A stretch of 7,880 nt of DNA, from NCBI GenBank assembly GCA_017860675.1, contig JAGDMV010000146.1, positions 1 through 7,880 on the forward strand. Direction: 5' to 3'. Of this stretch, positions 1 to 4,893 are shown one piece after another. Positions within the stretch are counted from its first letter, which is position 1. Each line of letters starts with the position of its first letter. The DNA comes from Chloroflexota bacterium (GTDB lineage Bacteria > Chloroflexota > Limnocylindria > Limnocylindrales > CSP1-4). The translations under genes and the position numbers were made by a program. The notes below the pieces were generated by a model that saw nothing but the letters and a program-made list of their open reading frames with translations, was not told the DNA's origin and did no database searches.

Positions 1-2
1 CC

Positions 3-53
3 AGGGTGCGGGTCCGGCGGCGGCGCCTCGATGCCGCACCGGCCTCGCAATGA
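3..53 (+). CDS. 3' end of an upstream gene (partial, unidentified)
   Basis: Frame 3 is open from the window edge and ends in TGA at 51-53, reading an Arg-rich tail that finishes ...LDAAPASQ. The stop overlaps the ATG at 50 of the next gene (ATGA), the usual layout for translationally coupled genes. Only 16 codons are visible, so the product cannot be named. In related operons as I remember them, NuoF-like/ferredoxin pairs often follow a ferric-reductase-like or FMN-binding membrane protein; that is a guess here. GC-rich DNA is open by chance over such short spans, so confidence is low. Confidence 0.35.
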   Translation, partial: RVRVRRRRLDAAPASQ

Positions 54-1333
54 CCCACCGCCAGGCCGAGCACGAGGTCCAGCCCGTGATCACATCGCGG
101 CCCGTCCGCCGCCTGCTCGCCGGTCCCCCGCTCGACGGGCGGCCGGAGCCGTACGCTGCCCATGTCGAGCGGCTGGGCCCGCTGCCACCGGTCGGCGATG
201 CCGACGGTGCGATCGCCGCCCTCGAGGCCAGCGGCCTGCGCGGTCGCGGGGGCGCGGGCTTCCCGGTCGGGCGCAAGTGGCGGTCGGTCGCCGAGCGCAG
301 CCACGGCCGGGCCGTGGTGGTCGCCAACGGCGCCGAGGGCGAGCCGGCCAGTGCCAAGGACCAGGTGCTCATGACCCACCGCCCACACCTCGTGGTCGAC
401 GGCGCCATCCTGGCGGCGGGCGCGGTCGGGGCCGACGAGATCGTGTTCTACGTGGGTGGAGAGCACCGCGCCGCCGTCGACGCGATCGGCCGCTCGATGC
501 AGGAGCGACGGGGTGACGTCGCCGTGCCCATGCGCCTTGTCGAGGCTCCGGTCGGCTACGTGGCCGGCGAGGAGTCGGCTGTTGTCAGCTGGATCGACGG
601 CGGAGATGCCCGCCCGACCGCCAGCCCGCCGCGCGTGTTCGAGCGCGGGGTAGGCGGCCGACCCACCCTCGTCCAGAACGTGGAGAGCCTCGCCCACGCC
701 GCCCTGATCGCCCGGTTCGGCGACCGCTGGTATCGCTCCGCGGGTCGCCTCGAGACGCGCGGCACCGCGCTGGTCACGGTGAGCGGTGCCGTTCGCTCAC
801 CGGGCGTGCACGAGATCGAGGTGGGGACGACGCTGGCCGAGGTCGTCGACGATGCCGGCGGCCTCACGGCGGGGTTGGGCGCGGCCCTCCTGGGCGGGTA
901 CTTCGGGACCTGGGCCCGGCCCGACGACGCCTGGGACCTGCCGCTCGACCCGGGCGAGATGCGGGCCCACGGGCTGACCTTCGGCTGCGGCATCGTCGGC
1001 CTGCTGCCGGCCAAGGCGTGCGGCGTCGCCGCCACGGCCGGGATCATCGGCTTCCTGGCGCGAGAGAGCGTCGGACAGTGCGGACCCTGTCTGCTCGGGC
1101 TCGGCGCGGTCGCCGAAGCCACGGCCAGGATCGCGCGGGGTGCCGCCGGTCCGTCCGACCTGGCCGACGTCGAGCGCTGGGTCGCCATGCTCCCGGGTCG
1201 CGGTGCCTGCCGCCACCCGGACGGCGCTGCCCAGCTCATGACCAGCGCCCACGACGTCTTCGGCGAGGACTTCGTCAGCCACGCACAGACGGGTCGCTGC
1301 GCCGTCGCCGAGACCCAGGTCGCGGTGGCCTAG
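50..1333 (+). CDS. NuoF-like NADH dehydrogenase subunit: FMN/NADH-binding, SLBB and Fe-S domains
   Basis: 427-aa soluble flavoprotein of the NuoF/HoxF family, expected to oxidise NAD(P)H through FMN and pass electrons to an Fe-S cluster. Seen in order: the glycine-rich FMN/NADH motif GLRGRGGAGFPVGRKW (62-77), NGAEGEP (93-99, NuoF NADEGEP), GYVAGEESA (169-177, NuoF YxCGEETA), RPTLVQNVE (204-212), an SLBB domain (about 240-285), and the C-terminal cluster region with Cys344, Cys347 and Cys387. The first cysteine of the family's SCGxCxPC signature is Val341, so only three of four usual ligands are present. There is no NuoE-like or NuoG-like fusion. The ATG at 50 overlaps an upstream TGA. A GTG at 86, preceded by GAGGT seven bases upstream, is a credible alternative start that removes 12 residues. 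A ferredoxin gene begins one base after its stop and is the likely electron partner. The family is secure; physiological donor and acceptor are inferred. Confidence 0.88.
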   Translation: MTHRQAEHEVQPVITSRPVRRLLAGPPLDGRPEPYAAHVERLGPLPPVGDADGAIAALEASGLRGRGGAGFPVGRKWRSVAERSHGRAVVVANGAEGEPASAKDQVLMTHRPHLVVDGAILAAGAVGADEIVFYVGGEHRAAVDAIGRSMQERRGDVAVPMRLVEAPVGYVAGEESAVVSWIDGGDARPTASPPRVFERGVGGRPTLVQNVESLAHAALIARFGDRWYRSAGRLETRGTALVTVSGAVRSPGVHEIEVGTTLAEVVDDAGGLTAGLGAALLGGYFGTWARPDDAWDLPLDPGEMRAHGLTFGCGIVGLLPAKACGVAATAGIIGFLARESVGQCGPCLLGLGAVAEATARIARGAAGPSDLADVERWVAMLPGRGACRHPDGAAQLMTSAHDVFGEDFVSHAQTGRCAVAETQVAVA

Positions 1334-1334
1334 G

Positions 1335-1553
1335 ATGGAGCACAGGCTTCGCGTCGACTGGATCCGGTGCGACGGCTACGGGCTGTGCGGTGACCTGGCC
1401 CCGGACTTGGTCGACCTTGACGAGTGGCGCTACCCGGTGCTCCGCCCCGTGCGGCTCGAACGCCGGCTCCTGGACGACGCCCAGCGGATCGTGGACTGCT
1501 GCCCGAAGAAGGCGCTCGTCCTCGAGGAGGTGCCTGCCGTCCCGCGCTCGTAG
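1335..1553 (+). CDS. Small single-cluster ferredoxin ([3Fe-4S] or Tyr-variant [4Fe-4S])
   Basis: 72-aa acidic electron carrier. Cys12 and Cys18 lie in CDGYGLC and Cys56-Pro57 in DCCPKKAL, matching the single-cluster pattern C-x2-X-x2-C-xn-C-P. Position X, a cysteine in ordinary [4Fe-4S] ferredoxins, is Tyr15. Known actinobacterial ferredoxins of this type (partners of P450s and other redox enzymes) carry variable residues there and often hold a [3Fe-4S] cluster. Cys55, directly before Cys56, is an extra thiol. The ATG follows the TAG of the NuoF-like gene by one base, so the two are surely co-transcribed and probably coupled. It most likely takes electrons from, or gives them to, that flavoprotein. 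Cluster type and direction of flow cannot be read from sequence. Confidence 0.85.
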   Translation: MEHRLRVDWIRCDGYGLCGDLAPDLVDLDEWRYPVLRPVRLERRLLDDAQRIVDCCPKKALVLEEVPAVPRS

Positions 1554-1581
1554 GCGGCGCGCGCACCTCGTCGGCGGGCGC

Positions 1582-1644
1582 GGGCAATCGCCTCGGCGGC
1601 CCCGACCGTGCCCGGGCAACCGCCTGGCGGCCCCGACCGTGCCC
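1582..1644. repeat. Imperfect tandem repeat, 32 + 31 bp, in the spacer before the ABC genes
   Basis: Copy 1 (1582-1613) and copy 2 (1614-1644) both begin GGGCAAYCGCCT and end GGCGGCCCCGACCGTGCCC. They differ by one T/C change and one or two bases in the middle, and a third copy starts (GGGCA, 1645-1649). Each copy junction forms the palindrome GCCCGGGC (1610-1617, 1641-1648), and copy 2 contains the inverted repeat CCGCCTGGCGG (1620-1630). It lies between the ferredoxin stop and the ABC ATPase start. It could be a duplicated operator, part of an RNA hairpin, or a neutral slippage product. Confidence 0.75.
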
Positions 1645-1682
1645 GGGCATCATGCGGATATGCACGACGGCCCTTTCGTCGA

Positions 1683-1700
1683 TTCGAGCGTGTTCGAGCG
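1683..1700. repeat. Short direct repeat TTCGAGCG, 10-bp period
   Basis: TTCGAGCG occurs at 1683-1690 and again at 1693-1700, one helical turn apart, 21 bp upstream of the ABC ATPase start. Same-face spacing is what a dimeric regulator would use, but TTCGAG is also a common codon pair in this DNA, so a chance origin is quite possible. Confidence 0.3.
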
Positions 1701-1721
1701 CGCCTGCGGCCCGCGGCGTCG

Positions 1722-2630
1722 ATGAGCGAGCCGACGGCGTCCCCGGCCGCGATCCGGATCTCCGGGCTGGTCAAGGACTACGGCCGGGTGCGGGCCCTCG
1801 CCGGCATCGACCTCGAGGTCCGCCGGGGCGAGGTGTTCGGCTTCCTGGGCCCGAATGGCGCCGGCAAGACGACCACGATCCGCTGCCTGCTCGACCTCAT
1901 CCGGCCGACGGCGGGCAGGCTCGAGGTCCTGGGGCTCGACCCCCGGCGCCAGGGGCCGGAACTGCGGGCCCGGCTCGCCTACGTCCCCGGAGAGCTCCGC
2001 CTGCCGGAGCGAGGCACGGTGGCCCAGCTTGCCGCGTCGATCGGCCGCGTGCGCGGCACGCTCGACCCCGATCGCCGGGACGCCCTCGCGGCACGCCTCG
2101 ACCTGGACCTCGGCCGAAGGTTGCGCGACCTGTCGTCGGGCAACCGGCGCAAGGTCGCCCTGCTGCTCGCCTTCCTGGCCGATGCAGAGCTGCTCGTCCT
2201 CGACGAGCCGACGAACGGGCTCGATCCGCTCATGCAGCACGAATTCCTCGGCCTGGTGCGTGAGGCCCGGGACCGCGGCACCACCGTCTTCCTCTCGTCG
2301 CACGTCCTGAGCGAGGTCCAGCGCGCGGCGGACCGCGTCGCCGTGCTCCGCAAGGGCAAGATCGTGGCCATCGGCACGGTCGACGAGCTGCGCGGCCGTG
2401 CGCGCCAGCGGGTGGAGGCCTGGTTCGCCGGCGACCCGCCGGCCGCCGAGCTTGAGCGCCTGCCGGGCCTGGAGGCGGTGACGATCGATGGCCGGCGGCT
2501 CTGGGCCACCGTGTCGGGCCCGGTCCAGCCGCTCGTCGAGACGCTGGGCCGGCACCCGGTCGTCAGCCTGGTCGTCGAGGAGCCGGACCTCGAGGAGGCA
2601 TTCCTCGACATCTACGCGGGGCGGCCATGA
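1722..2630 (+). CDS. ABC-2 type transporter ATP-binding protein
   Basis: 302-aa nucleotide-binding subunit that powers the adjacent permease at the inner face of the membrane. Visible motifs: Walker A GPNGAGKTT (43-51), signature LSSGN (138-142), Walker B LLVLDEP (157-163), D-loop GLDP (166-169) and switch His194 in LSSH. The Q-loop region reads YVPGELRLPE, so the usual Gln is replaced; several drug/antibiotic-exporter ATPases have a similar YLPGE form. After the core comes the C-terminal extension of about 80 residues typical of CcmA/BcrA-type exporters, ending EEPDLEEAFLDIYAG. The frame is open upstream to a GTG at 1608, but that stretch is Arg-rich low-complexity and crosses the tandem repeat, so the ATG at 1722 is chosen; no strong Shine-Dalgarno is visible before it. 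The permease begins 22 bp after the stop. Substrate (drug, lipid, peptide) is unknown. Confidence 0.92.
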   Translation: MSEPTASPAAIRISGLVKDYGRVRALAGIDLEVRRGEVFGFLGPNGAGKTTTIRCLLDLIRPTAGRLEVLGLDPRRQGPELRARLAYVPGELRLPERGTVAQLAASIGRVRGTLDPDRRDALAARLDLDLGRRLRDLSSGNRRKVALLLAFLADAELLVLDEPTNGLDPLMQHEFLGLVREARDRGTTVFLSSHVLSEVQRAADRVAVLRKGKIVAIGTVDELRGRARQRVEAWFAGDPPAAELERLPGLEAVTIDGRRLWATVSGPVQPLVETLGRHPVVSLVVEEPDLEEAFLDIYAGRP

Positions 2631-2656
2631 GGACGATGCACGCGGGGCGGCCATGA
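2614..2656. repeat. 17-bp exact direct duplication across the ATPase/permease junction
   Basis: ACGCGGGGCGGCCATGA occurs at 2614-2630 and again at 2640-2656, offset by 26 bp. The first copy holds the ATPase stop (TGA 2628-2630); the second supplies the permease ATG (2653-2655). Each copy contains an ATGA overlap, so the ancestral junction was probably a simple ATGA stop/start overlap that was later duplicated. Confidence 0.9.
2627..2656 (+). other. Nine-codon mini-ORF bridging ATPase stop and permease start
   Basis: ATG at 2627 overlaps the ATPase TGA and reads MRTMHAGRP, ending in TGA at 2654-2656, which overlaps the permease ATG at 2653. Its last five codons, including the stop, copy the end of the ATPase gene (AGRP-stop). 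It arose from the 17-bp duplication. Inference: a terminating ribosome could restart on it and be handed to the permease start, keeping translational coupling. The peptide itself is unlikely to have a function. Confidence 0.4.
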
Positions 2657-3465
2657 ACGCGGCGGATCGCTGGCTCGAGCTCGCCGTCGGGCCGTTCCGG
2701 GCGTCGTGGCGGGCTGCCACGGTCTGGTCGGTCGTCTTCGTCCTGATGATCGTCGGGACGGTCGCGTTCTGGCCGGCCTTCCGCGACTCCGACGCGCTCC
2801 AGGACACCATGGAGCTGGTGCCGGCCGGGATCCTCCAGGCCTTCGGTCTCGAGGACCTGGTCAGCCCGGCCGGCTACCTCAAGGGCGGCCTCTACGACGT
2901 GGTCATCCCGCTCATGTTCGCTGCCGCCGGGGTGGTGTTCGCCGCCAGCGCGACGGCAAGCGAGGAGGACGCGGGCCGGCTGGAGCTGTGGCTGACCCAG
3001 CCGGTCGGACGAACGGCCGTGCTCGCCGGCCGCATCGCCGCGGTCATGGGCTGGCTGGTTGTCCTCGCAGTCGTGACCCTCCTCTCACAGCTCGCGTCCG
3101 ACGCCGCCTTCGACCTCCAGGTGTCAAACGCGCGGATCGTGGCCACGATCTGCCTCTGCACGCTGCTCGGGGTCCTGTACGCGGGGGTCGCCGTCGCCGT
3201 GGCCGGCATCACCGGGCGCCCGGGGCCGGTCCTCGCGATCGGCCTGGGCGCCGCCCTCGTCGGCTACCTCGTCGCCGGCCTGTTCCCGCTCAGCGACGTC
3301 CTCGACTCGTGGGCGTGGATCTCGCCGTGGGACTGGGCGCTGGCCGGCGAGCCGCTCTGGGAGCCGACCGACGCGTGGCGGTACCTCGCCCTGGGCGGGG
3401 TCAGCGCGGCCATGCTGGCCGTCGGCCTGGTCGCCTTCGCCCGGCGTGACGTCCGCTCGGCCTGA
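2653..3465 (+). CDS. ABC-2 type transporter permease
   Basis: 270-aa integral membrane subunit of the exporter. Six hydrophobic helices are apparent at about 22-40, 80-100, 123-146, 162-186, 190-212 and 243-262, the standard ABC-2 layout. The cytoplasmic segment SEEDAGRLELWLTQPVGR (103-120) between helices 2 and 3 matches the family pattern EE-x-GTLELLLA-x-PVSR, the coupling region facing the ATPase. The extracellular part between helices 1 and 2 (about 41-79) is larger than the other loops. The ATG at 2653 is used because the upstream frame overlaps the ATPase gene; GGGGCGG just before it is a weak ribosome site, consistent with coupling. One ATPase plus one permease suggests an A2B2 complex of two homodimers. 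Substrate cannot be predicted. Confidence 0.88.
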   Translation: MNAADRWLELAVGPFRASWRAATVWSVVFVLMIVGTVAFWPAFRDSDALQDTMELVPAGILQAFGLEDLVSPAGYLKGGLYDVVIPLMFAAAGVVFAASATASEEDAGRLELWLTQPVGRTAVLAGRIAAVMGWLVVLAVVTLLSQLASDAAFDLQVSNARIVATICLCTLLGVLYAGVAVAVAGITGRPGPVLAIGLGAALVGYLVAGLFPLSDVLDSWAWISPWDWALAGEPLWEPTDAWRYLALGGVSAAMLAVGLVAFARRDVRSA

Positions 3466-3487
3466 GCGGACAGCCTGGGGACCGGTG

Positions 3488-3497
3488 GCGTCGACGC
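3488..3497. repeat. Palindrome in the convergent intergenic gap
   Basis: GCGTCGACGC is a perfect 10-bp palindrome in the 46-bp gap between the permease stop and the oppositely oriented GyrI-like gene, flanked loosely by GGGG and CCCC. It could help a bidirectional terminator, but there is no T-run on either side, so the role is open. Confidence 0.25.
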
Positions 3498-3511
3498 TGC
3501 GCCCCGACTCA

Positions 3512-3991
3512 TCAAGCCCGGGCCGCGGCCTCGGACACCGGGAACTCGATGATCGTCCGGATCTGGTCGGGCGGCGTCTCGGGCGGGCTCAGGTAGACCT
3601 CGCGGGGCGGACCGGCGAACGACATGCCCTGGGCGCCGATCCACTCGGTCAGCGTCGCGTAGGCGACCCCGATCGTGTCGTACGGCCCGACGTGCAGGAG
3701 CGTGGCGAACGTTCCCGCCGGCAGCACCTGGACCTGCCAGCCGGACGGGGCGCCGGCCGCACCGCCGACGGGAGCGCAGATCTCGATGTCGAACGGGTCG
3801 TCGCCCGACGGCATGCCGTGGTAGATGACGAACGGTGGTCCGAACGGCGCGATCCCGCGGGCCCCGAGGAAGCCGTAGACCTCGCCGAAGGCTGCACCCA
3901 TGACCGGGCCGATCTCGGACAGCCTGACGGGCACCCGCTTCGACACGACGGTGATGGCGTCGCGCGGGCCGACCTTGACCTCTCGTTCCAT
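3512..3991 (-). CDS. GyrI-like small-molecule-binding domain protein
   Basis: 159-aa stand-alone GyrI-like/AraC effector-binding domain (SOUL/GyrI fold): two repeats around a hydrophobic ligand cleft. First half: PVRLSEIGPVMGAAFGEVYGFL (21-42) then GPPFVIYHGM (51-60) and FDIEICAPV (67-75). Second half: LPAGTFATLLHVGPYDTIGVAYATLTEWI (90-118), with the family's HxGPY at 100-104, then PREVYLSPPE (129-138) and a closing strand TIIEFPV. Glu70 and Glu131 sit where family members often place acidic cleft residues. There is no DNA-binding domain attached, so it may act as a ligand sensor, a drug-binding protein, or a hydrolase as shown for some relatives. The ATG at 3991 is chosen over an upstream start because a perfect AGGAGG lies six bases before it. 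It is 63 bp downstream of the LuxR-type HTH gene on the same strand and converges on the ABC exporter, so a role linked to the exporter's substrate is possible but unproven. Confidence 0.82.
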   Translation of the reverse strand: MEREVKVGPRDAITVVSKRVPVRLSEIGPVMGAAFGEVYGFLGARGIAPFGPPFVIYHGMPSGDDPFDIEICAPVGGAAGAPSGWQVQVLPAGTFATLLHVGPYDTIGVAYATLTEWIGAQGMSFAGPPREVYLSPPETPPDQIRTIIEFPVSEAAARA

Positions 3992-3995
3992 GTCG

Positions 3996-4003
3996 CACCT
4001 CCT
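3996..4003 (-). promoter_or_regulatory. Strong ribosome binding site (AGGAGGTG) for the GyrI-like gene
   Basis: Reading the minus strand, AGGAGGTG precedes the ATG at 3991, with six bases between AGGAGG and the start. It is the best Shine-Dalgarno in the window and fixes the start. Confidence 0.85.
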
Positions 4004-4054
4004 GTCTGCGCCGGCGACGGTCGCTTCGTCCGCCGATCCCACCGGACTCGTGTG

Positions 4055-4288
4055 CTATGCGTCCCCGCCGAGGTAGGCCAGGACGGCCAGCACCCGGCGG
4101 TGGTCGCTCTCGCTGTCGGGCAACTCGAGCTTGGCGAAGACGTTGCTGATGTGCTTCTCGGCCGCCCCCTCGCTGATCCCGAGCGCCGCGGCGATGCCGA
4201 TGTTCGTCCGCCCCTCAGCCATCGCGGCGAGCACCTCGCGCTCACGCGGCGGCAGGGTCACCCCTCGATGATGCACCACCAGGGTCAA
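4055..4288 (-). CDS. LuxR/NarL-type HTH DNA-binding protein without a receiver domain
   Basis: 77 aa, essentially only the C-terminal DNA-binding domain of a NarL/FixJ response regulator. LPPREREVLAAMAEG (12-26) is the first helix region; NIGIAAALGISEGAAEKHISNVFAKL (29-54) covers the HTH with its recognition helix. The tail SDHRRVLAVLAYL (61-73) is typical of LiaR/DesR-like regulators that normally carry a receiver of about 120 residues. Here an in-frame TGA at 4328-4330 closes the frame 13 codons upstream, with no receiver-like sequence (no Asp/Lys phosphorylation motifs). The only starts are TTG at 4288 or GTGs three to four codons later, with weak ribosome sites. It is either a GerE-like stand-alone regulator or a decayed fragment of a response regulator. 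The 184 bp upstream (4289-4472) contain no gene I can support. The intact motif and clean stop favour a real domain; expression is uncertain. Confidence 0.6.
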   Translation of the reverse strand: MTLVVHHRGVTLPPREREVLAAMAEGRTNIGIAAALGISEGAAEKHISNVFAKLELPDSESDHRRVLAVLAYLGGDA

Positions 4289-4472
4289 TCCCGGCGAGGC
4301 TGACCCGGGGGCCGGGCGGTGCGACCCTCATGCCGGGCGGCAGCGTTGCCGGCCTCCGCGACCGCGTCGGGGCGCTCGACGGCGCGCAGGACGTGTCGAG
4401 CCCGCCGGGGCGGGCCGACGGTAATCCGGTCGACCCTCCCGTCCCGGTCCGGCGGGGTTGAAGGGTCCCTGC

Positions 4473-4844
4473 CTACCTCGGCTTCGCGCCGGCGACCTCG
4501 CCCAGCCGGTACTCGACCATCCGCCGGATGAGGTCCGCCGGCAGCGGCTGCCCGAGCGGGAACTGGACCGAGCCCTTCGCCCGCCTGTACGGGGCCAGCT
4601 CCGCCTCGAAGGCCTCCATCCCGGCCGGGGTGGGGTAGAAGCCGACGTGCTTGGCGTAGCCGGCGAAGTGGACCAGGTGGCGCCCGCCCAGGTCGAACGT
4701 CGGGATGGCATAGGCGACCGTCTCCGTCGCACCGGGCGCCGCCTCCCTGATGAGCGCCCGCATCTCCTGCAGGACGGCTTGCGTCCCTGCCGGGAAGCCG
4801 GCGATGTACTCGTCGATGGTCGTCGCGGTCGATCGGTTCGACAT
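4473..4844 (-). CDS. DUF1801 (YdhG-like) domain protein
   Basis: 123-aa cytosolic protein of the DUF1801/YdhG family. The sequence follows the family closely: DEYIAGFPAGTQAVLQEMR (11-29), IREAAPGATETVAYAIPTF (32-50), HFAGYAKHVGFYP (59-71), and KGSVQFPLGQPLP near 90-102 followed by the C-terminal helix LIRRMVEYRLGEV (105-117). A Bacillus member (YdhG/Fra) was described as a frataxin-like iron chaperone; most members are uncharacterised, and whether this one binds iron is unknown. Full length for the family. The ATG at 4844 is preferred over an ATG nine codons upstream (4871) because GGAGG lies eight bases before it and the upstream ATG falls next to a hairpin. It begins 49 bp after the nucleotidyltransferase-like gene, so it may be the last gene of the glmM operon or have its own expression. 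Confidence 0.85.
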   Translation of the reverse strand: MSNRSTATTIDEYIAGFPAGTQAVLQEMRALIREAAPGATETVAYAIPTFDLGGRHLVHFAGYAKHVGFYPTPAGMEAFEAELAPYRRAKGSVQFPLGQPLPADLIRRMVEYRLGEVAGAKPR

Positions 4845-4871
4845 CTCGTGCACCTCCCCCTGGTGCGGCAT

Positions 4872-4886
4872 CCGGCGGGCCGCCGG
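4872..4886 (-). other. GC hairpin between the nucleotidyltransferase-like and DUF1801 genes
   Basis: CCGGCG (4872-4877), loop GGC, CGCCGG (4881-4886): a perfect six-pair all-GC stem in the 49-bp gap, upstream of the DUF1801 ribosome site. There is no U-run after it, so it is not a classical terminator. It could slow read-through or stabilise a processed end. Confidence 0.4.
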
Positions 4887-4893
4887 CCGCTCG

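Noticed and set aside
50..1553. Fragment of a complex I (nuo) operon or a bidirectional hydrogenase
   Set aside because: No nuoE/nuoG or hydrogenase genes on the downstream side, the cluster lacks one cysteine, and the partner is a small ferredoxin followed by unrelated transporter genes.
1665..1681. CGACG-N7-CGTCG hairpin as a terminator of the ferredoxin operon
   Set aside because: Only five pairs, a seven-base loop and no T-run; too weak to call.
1608..1721. N-terminal extension of the ABC ATPase from a GTG at 1608
   Set aside because: The stretch is Arg/Pro-rich, crosses the tandem repeat and has no family match; the ATPase domain begins about ten residues after the ATG at 1722.
4285..4457. 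Minus-strand open frame reading ...DGRVDRITVGPP..., which resembles the tail of SnoaL-like or ECF41-type domains and ends in a TGA overlapping the LuxR TTG
   Set aside because: No start codon or upstream domain in that frame before it runs into the DUF1801 gene in another frame. Open frames are expected by chance at this GC content, and the resemblance is too short.
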